A stretch of 64,000 nt of DNA from Leptofilum sp965223285 (GCF_965223285.1 NZ_OZ244997.1:4526001-4590000), one strand, 5' to 3'. Shown: positions 40,008 through 49,607, counted from the stretch's first letter. Notes: a model not told the origin generated them from the letters alone. A program made the numbers and translations.

Positions 40008-40068
40008 GGTAGGGGCGCATCCCCGTGTGCGCCCCAGAGTGGGCAGACACGGGGGTCTGCCCCTACCC
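40008..40068. repeat. Palindromic repeat between hpaE and hpaD
   Basis: GGTAGGGGCGCATCCCCGTG with TGCGCCCC forms one arm. GGGCAGACACGGGGGTCTGC with CCCTACCC forms the other. There are two local hairpins and an overall palindrome closed by GGTAGGGG/CCCCTACC. The same closing sequence occurs in the repeats at 47.3-47.46 kb. Confidence 0.8.
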
Positions 40069-40097
40069 AATATAATTCTTAAAAAGCAAAATCTCCT

Positions 40098-41627
<1,530 letters not shown>

Positions 41628-41644
41628 TTGTAAAATCCTTTTTT

Positions 41645-41733
41645 AGAAGCGGAACACAGAGATGCACAGAGGAACACGGAGGTTCACAGAGAGAAAAGAG
41701 AAATCTGTGTAAATCCGTGAAATCCGTGGCTAA
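41645..41733. repeat. Palindromic repeat of the 'CACAGAG' type between hpaG and hpaE
   Basis: GGAACACAGAGATGCACAGA, GGAACACGGAGGTTCACAGA and a partner arm AATCTGTGTAAATCCGTGAA, ATCCGTGG. Each arm is made of near-tandem CACAGAG or ATCCGTG units. Confidence 0.7.
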
Positions 41734-41735
41734 AT

Positions 41736-42473
41736 TTATCCCGCGATGACTTCGTTTTCCAGTGCGCCAATGCCATCAATTTCTACACGCATGACGTCGC
41801 CAGCGTGGACGTGGGAGATGCCTTTGGGCGTGCCGGTGTAGATGATGTCGCCGCGCTGGATCGTTTTGAATTCGGAGATGTAGGCGATGAGCTGGGCGAC
41901 GCTGTGGCGCAGATGTTTGGTGTTGCCCTGCTGGCGCAGCTCGCCGTTGACGTAGGTGCGGACTTCTGTGTTGGTGGGGTCAATTTCATCGGCGGTGACG
42001 AGTACGGGGCCCATTGGGCCGAAGGTGTCGAACCCTTTGGCTTTGACGGGGGGACGGTAGTAGTTGCCGACAAAGTCGCGCACGGTGCATTCGTTGCCGA
42101 TGGTGTAGCCGTAGACGTAGTTCAGGGCGTCTGCTTCGGGGATGTTACGGCCGTTTTGCCCAATCACCACCACCAATTCCCCTTCGTAGTGCATATATTC
42201 CACATCGGGGCGAATCACTTTGGCTTTGTGGCCGATGAAGGTGTTGGGCAGCTTGTGGAAGAGCAGCGGGTACTCCGGCACGTCTAGTTTTAGCTCAACG
42301 GCATGATCGGCGTAACCGAGGGCGACGCCAACGGCCGTACAGCCGCGGGCATCTACCGGGGGGAGCCACATTACATCATCTGGATCATAAGCAACCTTCC
42401 CCACCCAGAGTTGGTCGTTTTTGAAAACGGCTTCGTGAATTTGGCCGTTGTAGGCGAATCGGGCTAACTTCAT
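41736..42473 (-). CDS. hpaG: Fumarylacetoacetate-hydrolase-family isomerase/decarboxylase
   Basis: A 245-residue FAH-fold enzyme, likely 2-hydroxyhepta-2,4-diene-1,7-dioate isomerase / 5-carboxymethyl-2-oxo-hex-3-ene-1,7-dioate decarboxylase. Metal-binding EGELVVVIG (Glu pair near residue 115), GYTIGNECTVRDF, KAKGFDTFGPMGPVLVTADE and FKTIQRGDIIYTGTPKGISH are all family blocks. It is a single-domain version, while many bacteria have a tandem HpaG1-HpaG2. Context with hpaE and hpaD supports the pathway. It is separated from both neighbours by palindromic repeats. Confidence 0.9.
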   Translation of the reverse strand: MKLARFAYNGQIHEAVFKNDQLWVGKVAYDPDDVMWLPPVDARGCTAVGVALGYADHAVELKLDVPEYPLLFHKLPNTFIGHKAKVIRPDVEYMHYEGELVVVIGQNGRNIPEADALNYVYGYTIGNECTVRDFVGNYYRPPVKAKGFDTFGPMGPVLVTADEIDPTNTEVRTYVNGELRQQGNTKHLRHSVAQLIAYISEFKTIQRGDIIYTGTPKGISHVHAGDVMRVEIDGIGALENEVIAG

Positions 42474-42484
42474 TGTTTCTCCTT

Positions 42485-42560
42485 GATTTATCCGCAGATT
42501 TCGCAGATTGACGCAGATTTTTTAACTTCTAATCTGCGTCAATCTGCGCTAATCTGTGGA
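42485..42560. repeat. Palindromic repeat of the 'CGCAGATT' type
   Basis: CCGCAGATTTCGCAGATTGA and CGCAGATT pair with AATCTGCGTCAATCTGCGCT and AATCTGTGG. The loop is TTTTTAACTTCT. A strong, almost perfect example of the architecture. It runs right up to the stop codon of the P-loop gene. Confidence 0.85.
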
Positions 42561-42561
42561 C

Positions 42562-43431
42562 TCATAATCTGTACCAGTTGGCAACGGACGTTTCCAGACC
42601 GTCGCGAGAAAATTCAGTTTCAATTTGCTGCATCGTTTGGGTGACTTCGGTTGGCGTGGCGGCGAGTTCGGTGCCGTTGATGCGCAGGGCGTAGGCAGAG
42701 CCGTTGGGCGTGAGTACCGTGTCGATGCGTAATGTTTGGTGATGGCGGTGCTGGAGGAGGTGTTGGTAAACGGCCGTGTATACCGCCGGATCGTACGCGA
42801 AGAAATCAGACTTTTCTGAAAAATCCGATTTCTGGATGAGCTGAAGCTGCATACCAATCGCCGCCACCTCTTCCCACAACAGTTGCAGCACGTTGGGTTG
42901 GGCGTCGCGGGCTTCTTTTTCGTGTTGCGGATTGGCAATGGAGCGGGCGCGGGAGTCTTCGATGACTTGCCGGACGGCTTTGCTAGGCGTGGGAATGACA
43001 AAGCAGCAGGCGGGGTTGTTTAGCAGCGGTTCGGCGGCATCGTCCAATGGCTGAGTTAGCTCGGTGAGGCGGTTACCGATGAGCGGCACTTCGCCGATGA
43101 GCAGGTGGCTGGGGCCGTAGGTTTGGTGCCAGTTGTGAACGGCCGTTCGCGCCCACAGCCCCACTGCTTTGCGAATGGCCGGGTGGGTGACGCCATCTAT
43201 TTCGGGGTATTTTTGCAGGGTAACGGCCGTTTCAAACGCCGCCCGGGTTACGTCCCACTGCAGCAAATGCACAGTGCGACCAGCTTGCTGCGCCATCACC
43301 GCCAACTGCTGGATGAGCAAACTTTTGCCTGTCCCTGGCAGCCCGGCCAGAAACACCATGCGCTGCTGGCTGGCTAGCTGTTGAAAGGTGGTGTAAATGT
43401 TGGAATTGGGGGGTAGGATGATGTCAGTCAT
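42562..43431 (-). CDS. P-loop NTPase of unknown family in the hpa cluster (paralogue 1)
   Basis: A 289-residue protein. Its Walker A is MVFLAGLPGTGKSLLIQQLA at about residues 26-44. The most conserved stretch is YPEIDGVTHPAIRKAVGLWA followed by RTAVHNWHQ. LIGEVPLIGNRLTELTQP comes next, which may act as the Walker B region. It also has FVIPTPSKAVRQVIEDSRAR and PNVLQLLWEEVAAIG. It is clearly paralogous over its full length to the N-terminal two-thirds of the protein at 44150-45430. Family not recognised; kinase-like or AAA-like activity is possible. A short self-complementary insert (KSDFSEKSDF) breaks the alignment with its paralogue. Confidence 0.8.
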   Translation of the reverse strand: MTDIILPPNSNIYTTFQQLASQQRMVFLAGLPGTGKSLLIQQLAVMAQQAGRTVHLLQWDVTRAAFETAVTLQKYPEIDGVTHPAIRKAVGLWARTAVHNWHQTYGPSHLLIGEVPLIGNRLTELTQPLDDAAEPLLNNPACCFVIPTPSKAVRQVIEDSRARSIANPQHEKEARDAQPNVLQLLWEEVAAIGMQLQLIQKSDFSEKSDFFAYDPAVYTAVYQHLLQHRHHQTLRIDTVLTPNGSAYALRINGTELAATPTEVTQTMQQIETEFSRDGLETSVANWYRL

Positions 43432-43437
43432 AGTTTT

Positions 43438-43503
43438 TTATCAGCAGATTTCACAGATTAAACAGATGTTAATTCGTTAAATCTGCGTAATCTTTGATTT
43501 TTG
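43438..43503. repeat. Palindromic repeat of the 'CACAGATT' type
   Basis: TATCAGCAGATTTCACAGAT and TAAACAGATGTTAATTC pair with GTTAAATCTGCGTAATCTTT. It fills the gap between the two unknown genes. Confidence 0.75.
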
Positions 43504-43506
43504 TTC

Positions 43507-44064
43507 CTAACTTTCAGGCATGGGCACGCCCAACACCAGCAGCCGATTGCGTTTGAAGGTGTCGATCATTTCTGCGGCCGTTTTTTGGGCGGTTTCTCCC
43601 ATGAGTAAACTGGGCTGACCCCCTTCAAATTTATCGCAGACGTATTTGTGCGCGTCGTACATGATGGCAAACGCTTGGCGGAACTTTTGTACGGCTGGGG
43701 CTAGTTCATCGGGCGGATTGGCAAACAGCGGCTTGAGCTGCCGCATTGTCTTCTTGATCAAATAGTCGTGGTCCTGCGCCCACATGCCGCTGAAGCCTTC
43801 GCTGGCTTCAAACATATTGGGACGCACGTAGCCGTCGTAAGCGGCCTGGCTGAAGCCGCCCGTGAGCTTGAAGCTGACGGAGATGCCCCACATGAGGTAG
43901 GTGGCTTCTTCGATTGAGGCACGGGCGGCACTGAGATCGTCAGCGTCTACCTGCTTTTGCAGCTTATCGCAAATGAGAATGAGGGACTGCACGTAGGCAA
44001 AAAAGAGGTGGTGGCCCACCTGCCAACGTTGTCGCGCCTGATCCAATTCTTGCATGTTTAGCAT
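43507..44064 (-). CDS. Helical protein of unknown function between the two P-loop paralogues
   Basis: A 185-residue all-alpha protein. Segments are MLNMQELDQARQRWQVGHHL, FFAYVQSLILICDKLQKQVD, LSAARASIEEATYLMWGISV, KFRQAFAIMYDAHKYVCDKF and ETAQKTAAEMIDTFKRNRLL. Several His, Tyr, Glu and Asp residues in helices (HH at 18-19, EE near 58, HD near 102, YDAHK near 140) could in principle bind metal. No known motif fits. There is no signal peptide. Its fixed place between two paralogous P-loop genes suggests a three-protein unit. I cannot say what it does in phenylacetate catabolism. Confidence 0.72.
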   Translation of the reverse strand: MLNMQELDQARQRWQVGHHLFFAYVQSLILICDKLQKQVDADDLSAARASIEEATYLMWGISVSFKLTGGFSQAAYDGYVRPNMFEASEGFSGMWAQDHDYLIKKTMRQLKPLFANPPDELAPAVQKFRQAFAIMYDAHKYVCDKFEGGQPSLLMGETAQKTAAEMIDTFKRNRLLVLGVPMPES

Positions 44065-44083
44065 AATCGTTTCCTTCGGAATG

Positions 44084-44148
44084 GTGGCTGGTGGTTAGCG
44101 GCTAGTGGCTCGTACCAACCACGAGCAACTAAAACTAGCCACTAACAA
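44084..44148. repeat. Palindromic repeat of the 'TAGTGGCTAGTGGCT' family
   Basis: GTGGCTGGTGGTTAGCGGCT with AGTGGCTCG pairs with CCAACCACGAGCAACTAAAA and CTAGCCACTAAC. It is the same family as the BMC-operon repeats at 13.9 and 15.8 kb. Confidence 0.8.
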
Positions 44149-44149
44149 A

Positions 44150-45430
44150 CTACTCACTAATCCTAAACTGCCGCAGGCTCGTTTCCAGCGCAATGCGCAG
44201 CAGCGGCAGTTCAACGACAGTGAGCGTGTGCGGCGGTTTTTGTAGGTCGAGCAGTACGTTGCGGTACGTTTGCAGCAGCCCGTGCAGGAAGGTCAGCCCG
44301 CTTTGTTCGCTGCTGCGGCTGACGTTGAAGTAGCTGTCGTAGACGTCGAATTTGTGGACGTTAGCGGTGGTTACGGCCGTATCCACCCCCAACTGTTCAA
44401 TTGCTTCATCCAACGCCGCGATGGTTTCATTTGGCGGGGCGTCTAGCGGCAGATTGATGATTTTTTGTAGGGCGGTGCGCTGAACGGCCGTTAATACCGT
44501 CTCTTCCGGCGCATTGATCAATGTTTGCGGCAGCGGCAGGCGCAGTTCCGGGCCAGTATCCGGCGGAATTGGATTCTTCGTGATGAGCGCGTGCCAGTTT
44601 TGTACCAGCTCTGCCAGCTCGTCATAGGAATATTGGTTTTCTACGTGAGAAATGGCCGCATTGGCTTCTTCTGCGGTGGGTTGCAACATGCCAGACAGCA
44701 CATCCAACTCATAGACAGAGCGAGACGGCCGTAGCACTTCATCAATCAGCAGCAGCTTCGAAGGGCGATGCTGCAAAAGCGCCTCGAACACGCCCCCGTA
44801 AATGTAAGGATTGTACGGCGTTTGCGGACTTGCTTTGGTCAACCCAATTTGACGCGCCAGCCGATTGACCTCTTGCCACATCAGTTGCAGCACGTTGGGT
44901 GGCGCATCCAGTTTTTCCTGCTCATTTTGCGGCTCGGCAACGGTGCGGGCGCGGGTATCTTCGATTACTTCGCGCACTTCCCAAGATGGCACGGGTACCA
45001 CGAACAAGGTTTGGTCGCTAGTTAGCAGTGGTTCAGCAGTATCTTCCGTTGGTTCCACCAGTTCAATGAGTCGGTTACCAATGAGCGGCAATTCACCAAT
45101 GAGCATTTGGTTGGTGGACGGATGTGCTTCATGCCATTCGCGAACGGCCGTTCGCGCCCATAGGCCCACCGCTTTGCGAATGGCCGGATCGGTAACGCCA
45201 TCGATTTCGGGGTACTTTGTTATGTTAACTTGAGTCTCGAACGGCTGGCGCGCCAAGTTGTAGCGCAGCAGATGCACCTCGCGCCCCGCTTCGCTGGCAA
45301 TAAGCACCATTTGCTGGATGAGCAAGCTCTTGCCCACGCCGGGAATGCCGCTGACGAAGATCATGCGCTTGCTTTGCACAATTTCTTTAACCACTTTATA
45401 CAGATTGGAGGCGATTGGTATGACGAGCAT
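44150..45430 (-). CDS. P-loop NTPase of unknown family in the hpa cluster (paralogue 2, with C-terminal extension)
   Basis: A 426-residue protein. Residues 1-275 match the P-loop protein at 42562-43431: Walker A MIFVSGIPGVGKSLLIQQMV, YPEIDGVTDPAIRKAVGLWA, LIGELPLIGNRLIELVEP, PSWEVREVIEDTRAR and PPNVLQLMWQEVN. About 150 extra residues at the C-terminus are helical (LTAVQRTALQKIINLPLDAP, SGLTFLHGLLQTYRNVLLDL, LPLLRIALETSLRQFRISE) with no motif I know. ATG 45430 (MLVIPIASN) is the proper start, because the upstream open frame runs through a palindromic repeat and into the ThDP gene. Confidence 0.8.
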   Translation of the reverse strand: MLVIPIASNLYKVVKEIVQSKRMIFVSGIPGVGKSLLIQQMVLIASEAGREVHLLRYNLARQPFETQVNITKYPEIDGVTDPAIRKAVGLWARTAVREWHEAHPSTNQMLIGELPLIGNRLIELVEPTEDTAEPLLTSDQTLFVVPVPSWEVREVIEDTRARTVAEPQNEQEKLDAPPNVLQLMWQEVNRLARQIGLTKASPQTPYNPYIYGGVFEALLQHRPSKLLLIDEVLRPSRSVYELDVLSGMLQPTAEEANAAISHVENQYSYDELAELVQNWHALITKNPIPPDTGPELRLPLPQTLINAPEETVLTAVQRTALQKIINLPLDAPPNETIAALDEAIEQLGVDTAVTTANVHKFDVYDSYFNVSRSSEQSGLTFLHGLLQTYRNVLLDLQKPPHTLTVVELPLLRIALETSLRQFRISE

Positions 45431-45431
45431 T

Positions 45432-45508
45432 TTTTTGAGATTTGAGATTCGGAGATTGGAGATTAAAACTGGTTGCCCAATCGCTAATCTCCAGTCTCCA
45501 ATCTCCTG
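45432..45508. repeat. 'GATTGGAGA' palindromic repeat
   Basis: TTGAGATTTGAGATTCGGAG and ATTGGAGATTAAAACTGG pair with AATCGCTAATCTCCAGTCTC and CAATCTCCTGG. It fills the whole gap between the ThDP-enzyme stop (45510) and the start of the second P-loop gene (45430). Confidence 0.85.
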
Positions 45509-45509
45509 G

Positions 45510-47132
45510 TTATCGTACCTTTGGTAATTTGCGAAACCGATCCACGCTGGGCATGTCGCCCACGGGAACTTCGATGACGGTGGGTAGGTCGGTTTGTAGT
45601 CCTTGTTGGATGGCGCGGCGGAGTTCCTGGGGCGATTTTGCCCGTAGCCCTTGGGCGCCAAATGATTCGGCCAATTTTACAAAATCCGGGTTATGCAAAT
45701 TGCTGGCAATGACCCGGTTGCCGTACAAATTTTTCTGCATTTGCTGCACGTTGCCGTACTGGTTGTTGTTGAAAATGATGGTGATGAGGCCAATGCGGTG
45801 CTGCATGGCCGTTGCCAACTCCTGCACGCCAAACATAAAACCACCATCCCCCGCTACGCTTATTACAGGGAGATCAGGTTTGGCTACTTTAACACCTAAA
45901 GCTGCGGGGAATCCGTAGCCTAGCGTACCCATGTAGCCGGTAGAAATGTAGGTGCGTGGCTGGTAAACCGGGTACACAATCCGGCTGGCAAAGCCCACCT
46001 GGGTTAGCTCATCAACAAAAATGCCGTCCTCACCCAACGCCTCGCGGATCACTTTGAGGTAGCTTTTTTGCGGTTCCAGGTAGGCGGTGCGCTGCTCCCA
46101 CGCTGCTTTGATGGCAAGAAGCTCATCTTTGCGGCTGGTGCGCTTTTGGTTATGTGCGGCCGTACGCTCCAGCAGCAGCGGCAATGTCTCCTCAGCGCGG
46201 GCGGTGATGGGGATGTGGGGCGGGTGAAATAAATCGTGGGTCGTTGGATCAATGTCAATCTTGATGAGCGTCATCTCATCATCCACGCCCCAGCTTTTTA
46301 TGGGGATACGGCCGTGGGTGCCAATGAGCAGCACCGCGTCGGTTGTTTTCCACAGTTCGTGCGCCGGGGGAAGGTGGAGGCTCAGATAGTGACGGCCGTC
46401 CATGATGCCTTGTCCGGTGCGGTAGCCCACAACGGGGGCTTCCAGCATTGTCGCCAGTTGGCGCACCTCGGTACTGGCATTTTGCGCGCCGCTGCCTACG
46501 AAGATAAGCGGCCGTTTGGCTTCACCAAGTGCTTTTGCTGCTTTTTCAACTAATTCCAGGTCTGGCTGGGGGTGGGTCACGGGGGCGGGTCTGGCTGCCA
46601 GTTCTACTGCGCCGCGCTCGGCCAGCACGTCCATGGGTATTTCTACGGCAACGGGTCGGGGAAGGCCGTTTTGCAATTCAGCAAAGGCGGCATACATGAT
46701 GCCAGACACGTCGGCGACGCTGCTGGCGCGCTCGGCCCATTTGGTGAGGCCGCGCAAGATGGCCAGCTGGTCGGGAATCTCATGCAGAACGCCCTTACCC
46801 AAACCAATTTGGTTAGATGGAATTTGTCCAGTGAGGCAGAGGACGGGGGCGTTGAGTCCATAAGCGGTTGCCAAAGCGGCTGAAGCGTTGAGCAAACCCG
46901 GCCCAGGTACCACGTTGAAAACGCTAATCTCGCCCTTGGCCAGCGCATACCCCAGTGCCATATAGCCCGCCCCTTGCTCATGTCGCGTGTGAATGACGCG
47001 AATCTGGTCTTGGGCGTCGTACAGGGCGTTATACAGCCAGTCATTTTGCACGCCAGGCAGACCAAAGAGGGTGTGGATGTTGTGGGCGATGAGGGTTTTT
47101 ACGGCCGCTTCGCCGCCAGTGAGTTGGGTCAT
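45510..47132 (-). CDS. Thiamine-diphosphate-dependent enzyme, acetolactate-synthase-like
   Basis: A 540-residue ThDP enzyme of the acetolactate synthase / benzoylformate decarboxylase superfamily. The N-terminal Pyr domain has the catalytic Glu in RVIHTRHEQGAGYMALGYAL, and VFNVVPGPGLLNASAALATA. The C-terminal PP domain has the metal motif VISVAGDGGFMFGVQELATA...IIFNNNQYGN (GDGx24-30NN). The active-site signature TGYMGTLGYGFPAALGVKVA is intact. It sits at the head of the hpa cluster, so a 2-oxo-acid such as a phenylpyruvate- or 4-hydroxyphenylpyruvate-type substrate is plausible, but this is inference. ATG 47132 (MTQLTGG) is the family start. The upstream frame runs through a palindromic repeat. 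Confidence 0.88.
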   Translation of the reverse strand: MTQLTGGEAAVKTLIAHNIHTLFGLPGVQNDWLYNALYDAQDQIRVIHTRHEQGAGYMALGYALAKGEISVFNVVPGPGLLNASAALATAYGLNAPVLCLTGQIPSNQIGLGKGVLHEIPDQLAILRGLTKWAERASSVADVSGIMYAAFAELQNGLPRPVAVEIPMDVLAERGAVELAARPAPVTHPQPDLELVEKAAKALGEAKRPLIFVGSGAQNASTEVRQLATMLEAPVVGYRTGQGIMDGRHYLSLHLPPAHELWKTTDAVLLIGTHGRIPIKSWGVDDEMTLIKIDIDPTTHDLFHPPHIPITARAEETLPLLLERTAAHNQKRTSRKDELLAIKAAWEQRTAYLEPQKSYLKVIREALGEDGIFVDELTQVGFASRIVYPVYQPRTYISTGYMGTLGYGFPAALGVKVAKPDLPVISVAGDGGFMFGVQELATAMQHRIGLITIIFNNNQYGNVQQMQKNLYGNRVIASNLHNPDFVKLAESFGAQGLRAKSPQELRRAIQQGLQTDLPTVIEVPVGDMPSVDRFRKLPKVR

Positions 47133-47136
47133 AATA

Positions 47137-47215
47137 GGTAACTGGGTAATTGAGTAATTTGTAATTACCCAGGCAGCAAAGCTGCCCAATTACATAATTA
47201 CCGAATTACTCAATG
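47137..47215. repeat. Palindromic repeat upstream of the ThDP gene
   Basis: The centre GGCAGC-AAA-GCTGCC (47172-47186) is flanked by GGTAACTGGGTAATTGAGTA and TTGTAATTACCC on one side. CAATTACATAATTACCGAAT and TACTCAAT lie on the other. It is a separate family, unit about GTAATT. Confidence 0.8.
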
Positions 47216-47304
47216 GCATTTTGCGGTTCAGTGTAGAGATTTTAGCGGAGGTTTGGCATTTGCCAATGGAAAAAAGTGCCTGTGGCTGGTATTTTTTATC
47301 ATGA

Positions 47305-47460
47305 AGGGTAGGGGCGAGGCGGTGGCGGAAGGTGTGGAATGTAGCAATTGATCTGGTCTCGCCACCGCCTCGCCCAAAAAATTGTGGCAAACAGGGCGAG
47401 GCAATCGGAGAGAAGGTTGTTTGCTCCACCAAGATCGTGGCCGATTGCCTCGCCCCTACC
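47305..47460. repeat. Two tandem palindromic repeats, related to 8.1 kb and 40.0 kb
   Basis: The 351-base gap 47133-47483 holds no plausible gene. After the previous repeat it contains one hairpin closed by GGGCGAGGCGGTGGCG / CGCCACCGCCTCGCCC (about 47313-47374). A second is closed by GGGCGAGGCAATCGG / CCGATTGCCTCGCCC (about 47394-47454). The second one's loop matches the BMC-operon copy at 8.1 kb. The first lies within GTAGGGG...CCCCTACC outer arms. Confidence 0.8.
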
Positions 47461-47483
47461 GCAGGTTCATCATGGGTGGGCGG

Positions 47484-48353
47484 TCATGCCGTTTTGTAAT
47501 CTTGGGGAGTGGTGTGGGTGTTCTTTTTGAAGATTTTGCTGAAGTGGGACGGGTCTTTGTAGCCTAGCTTGTGGGCAATTTCTTTCACAGACAGGTTGGT
47601 GAAGATAAGCAGCCGCCGGGCTTCCAGGATGAGTCGCTCTTCGATGAGATGCTTGGCGGTGTGCCCCACAAAGTGGCGGGTGATGTCGGACAACTGGCGG
47701 GGGGTGATGTTGAGCATTTGCGCATAGTCGGCGACGGCGTGGGTTTGGCTGTATTGCGCTTCCAGCAGCAAGGTGAATTCGTGGAACAGGTGGGCTTCAG
47801 GAGATACGGCCGTTCCCTCACCACGAACCATCTCTTTCTGCACCTTCCCTAGCTTCACCAGCAACACTGTTAGCAGATGACGCAGCACTTCCTGGTTGGT
47901 ACGGCCGTCCACCTCTTCAAACTCCGCTAACAGCAAACCCAACAGTGCCTCAAAATTTGCTAATTTTTCTTGCGGCACAGGCAGGGTGTGGTTGATGGTG
48001 ACGTTGTTGAACAGTACCGTCTGGTAATGCCCCATCTCCTGCGAGAGGAAGTTAGGCAGGAAGGCATCGGTAAAGCGGATGACCAGCCCGTCTAAATCAA
48101 TGCCGGTGATGAGCTGATGCACCTGACCTTTGGCAATGAGGTAGAAGGTGTTCGGCTGAATGGTTAGCTCCTGGCCGTCGATGGCGTGTTTGCCCCGTCC
48201 AGAGCGCACCCACAAGATTTCCTGAAAGTTGTGGCGGTGGGGCGGTTCATGCGTTTCTTGCGGATCGGTTTCGATGAGGAACGGCCGTATCAAGAAGTCC
48301 CGCTTCGTTTTGGCGAGGGGTTGGGTGGGAAGAGTGTGGGTGGGGCGGGGCAT
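47484..48353 (-). CDS. AraC-family transcriptional regulator, likely of the hpa cluster
   Basis: A 289-residue protein with an N-terminal cupin-type sensor (HRHNFQEILWVRSGRGKHAI, TFYLIAKGQVHQLI). The C-terminal AraC double HTH has LLEAQYSQTHAVADYAQMLN, PRQLSDITRHFVGHTAKHLI and LSVKEIAHKLGYKDPSHFSK. The layout matches HpaA/PobR-type regulators that sense aromatic acids. It lies just upstream of the ThDP gene on the same strand, so regulation of the hpa genes is likely but inferred. Repeats flank it on both sides. Confidence 0.92.
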   Translation of the reverse strand: MPRPTHTLPTQPLAKTKRDFLIRPFLIETDPQETHEPPHRHNFQEILWVRSGRGKHAIDGQELTIQPNTFYLIAKGQVHQLITGIDLDGLVIRFTDAFLPNFLSQEMGHYQTVLFNNVTINHTLPVPQEKLANFEALLGLLLAEFEEVDGRTNQEVLRHLLTVLLVKLGKVQKEMVRGEGTAVSPEAHLFHEFTLLLEAQYSQTHAVADYAQMLNITPRQLSDITRHFVGHTAKHLIEERLILEARRLLIFTNLSVKEIAHKLGYKDPSHFSKIFKKNTHTTPQDYKTA

Positions 48354-48357
48354 AATT

Positions 48358-48423
48358 TTTGGGAGATTGGAGACTGGAGATTAGAGATTAAACTAGTCTC
48401 CGATCTCTAATCTCCAATCTCCT
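48358..48423. repeat. 'GATTGGAGA' palindromic repeat supplying the end of hisC
   Basis: GGGAGATTGGAGACTGGAGA with TTAGAGATTAAAC pairs with AGTCTCCGATCTCTAATCTC and CAATCTCC. The last codons of hisC (KEIGD and the TAG stop) are read from this repeat's outer arm. It fills the gap to the AraC gene. Confidence 0.85.
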
Positions 48424-49498
48424 TTTGCAAAACGGCCGTTAAACTCTCAACCAGCCGCGCATTTTCTTCCGGCGTGCCGATGGTGAGCCGAATATGGTTG
48501 TCTAACCCAAAGGCGGGGCGCACGATAATGGCTTGGGCCATCAGCCCGTCGATGAGCGTTTGGGCAGGCACCGTCTTGTGCGAAAACAATACAAAGTTGG
48601 CCTGACTGGGCCAGACGCGACAGCCAAGATGTGAAAGCTGCCCAGTTAGCCATTGCTTACCGGCAACGTTGTTGGCCAACGTGCGCTGCCGATGCGCGTC
48701 GTCCTTGAGCGCAGCCAACCCAGCTATGAGTGCCAATTTATTCACATGAAAATTCCGCTTCACACTGGCCACCCGATCAATGATTAGCGGGCTGGCAATG
48801 CCAAAGCCAAGCCGCAGCCCTGCCAGGCCATAAATTTTGGCAAAGGTGCGCATGATAAAGATATTTTTGCCAGCAAGCACCTCCGGCACGGCATCTGGAT
48901 AGTCAGGCGCATCGACAAAATCGTAATACGCTTCGTCGTGTATCAGCAGCACATCATTAGGCACAACTTCCATGATTTGCCGCAGAACGTTAGCGGGCAC
49001 ATAGGTACCGGTAGGATTGTTTGGATTGCAAACATAGACGAGCCGGGTTTGGGGTGTTATGGCTGCTGCAATACGGTCGGGATAATAGCTGAAATCATCT
49101 TCGTCTAAATCATAGAACCTAATTTTTTGGCCAGAACGGCCGTGATACCGTGCCAAAAAAGGAAAGGTTTGCCGAGGCAGCACGCTCTCAGCGTCAGGCG
49201 TGGTTAAGTAGCTGCGTGCTACAAATTCCAGCACCTCAATGCCGCCACTGCCAATGACGATATGTTCGGGGCCAAGTTGTTGGCCCAAATAGGTGGCAAT
49301 GGCCTGCCGAAGCTGAAGTTCAATCTGCTTGGCCGGATAGATATGCAGCGTGGCCAGATTATCCCGAATGGCTTGTAGGGCCAGAGGGGATGGCCCCAAA
49401 GGATTTTCATTCGAGGCCAGCTTAAGCGGCTCCTTTTTTTGCAGGTCAGCGGGCAAATCTTCTACGGAAAGACCAGGTTTATATTCAAGCGTTGACAT
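48407..49498 (-). CDS. hisC: Histidinol-phosphate aminotransferase
   Basis: A 363-residue fold-type I PLP aminotransferase that makes histidinol phosphate from imidazole-acetol phosphate, in histidine biosynthesis. KLASNENPLGPSPLALQAI, VCNPNNPTGTYVPANVL, LIHDEAYYDFVD, the PLP lysine in IMRTFAKIYGLAGLRLGFG and the substrate arginine in HIRLTIGTPEENARLVE are all present. The C-terminus ends in EIGD, encoded by the adjacent palindromic repeat. The native end may therefore have been trimmed or replaced. It is divergent from the big signalling gene. No other his genes are present. Confidence 0.93.
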   Translation of the reverse strand: MSTLEYKPGLSVEDLPADLQKKEPLKLASNENPLGPSPLALQAIRDNLATLHIYPAKQIELQLRQAIATYLGQQLGPEHIVIGSGGIEVLEFVARSYLTTPDAESVLPRQTFPFLARYHGRSGQKIRFYDLDEDDFSYYPDRIAAAITPQTRLVYVCNPNNPTGTYVPANVLRQIMEVVPNDVLLIHDEAYYDFVDAPDYPDAVPEVLAGKNIFIMRTFAKIYGLAGLRLGFGIASPLIIDRVASVKRNFHVNKLALIAGLAALKDDAHRQRTLANNVAGKQWLTGQLSHLGCRVWPSQANFVLFSHKTVPAQTLIDGLMAQAIIVRPAFGLDNHIRLTIGTPEENARLVESLTAVLQKEIGD

Positions 49499-49607
49499 AA
49501 GTCACCTTATTTTCACCAAATTTTGATGTACATGTCCGAAATACCTATTAAGCATCCACCCCAATCCGCTTATAATCATAGCGTAAGTTTTAGCAGAGGA
49601 CAGGAAC

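Noticed and set aside
45431..45661. 77-residue N-terminal extension of the second P-loop protein
   Set aside because: It is read from a palindromic repeat and from the antisense of the ThDP gene end. The homologous paralogue starts at the equivalent of ATG 45430.
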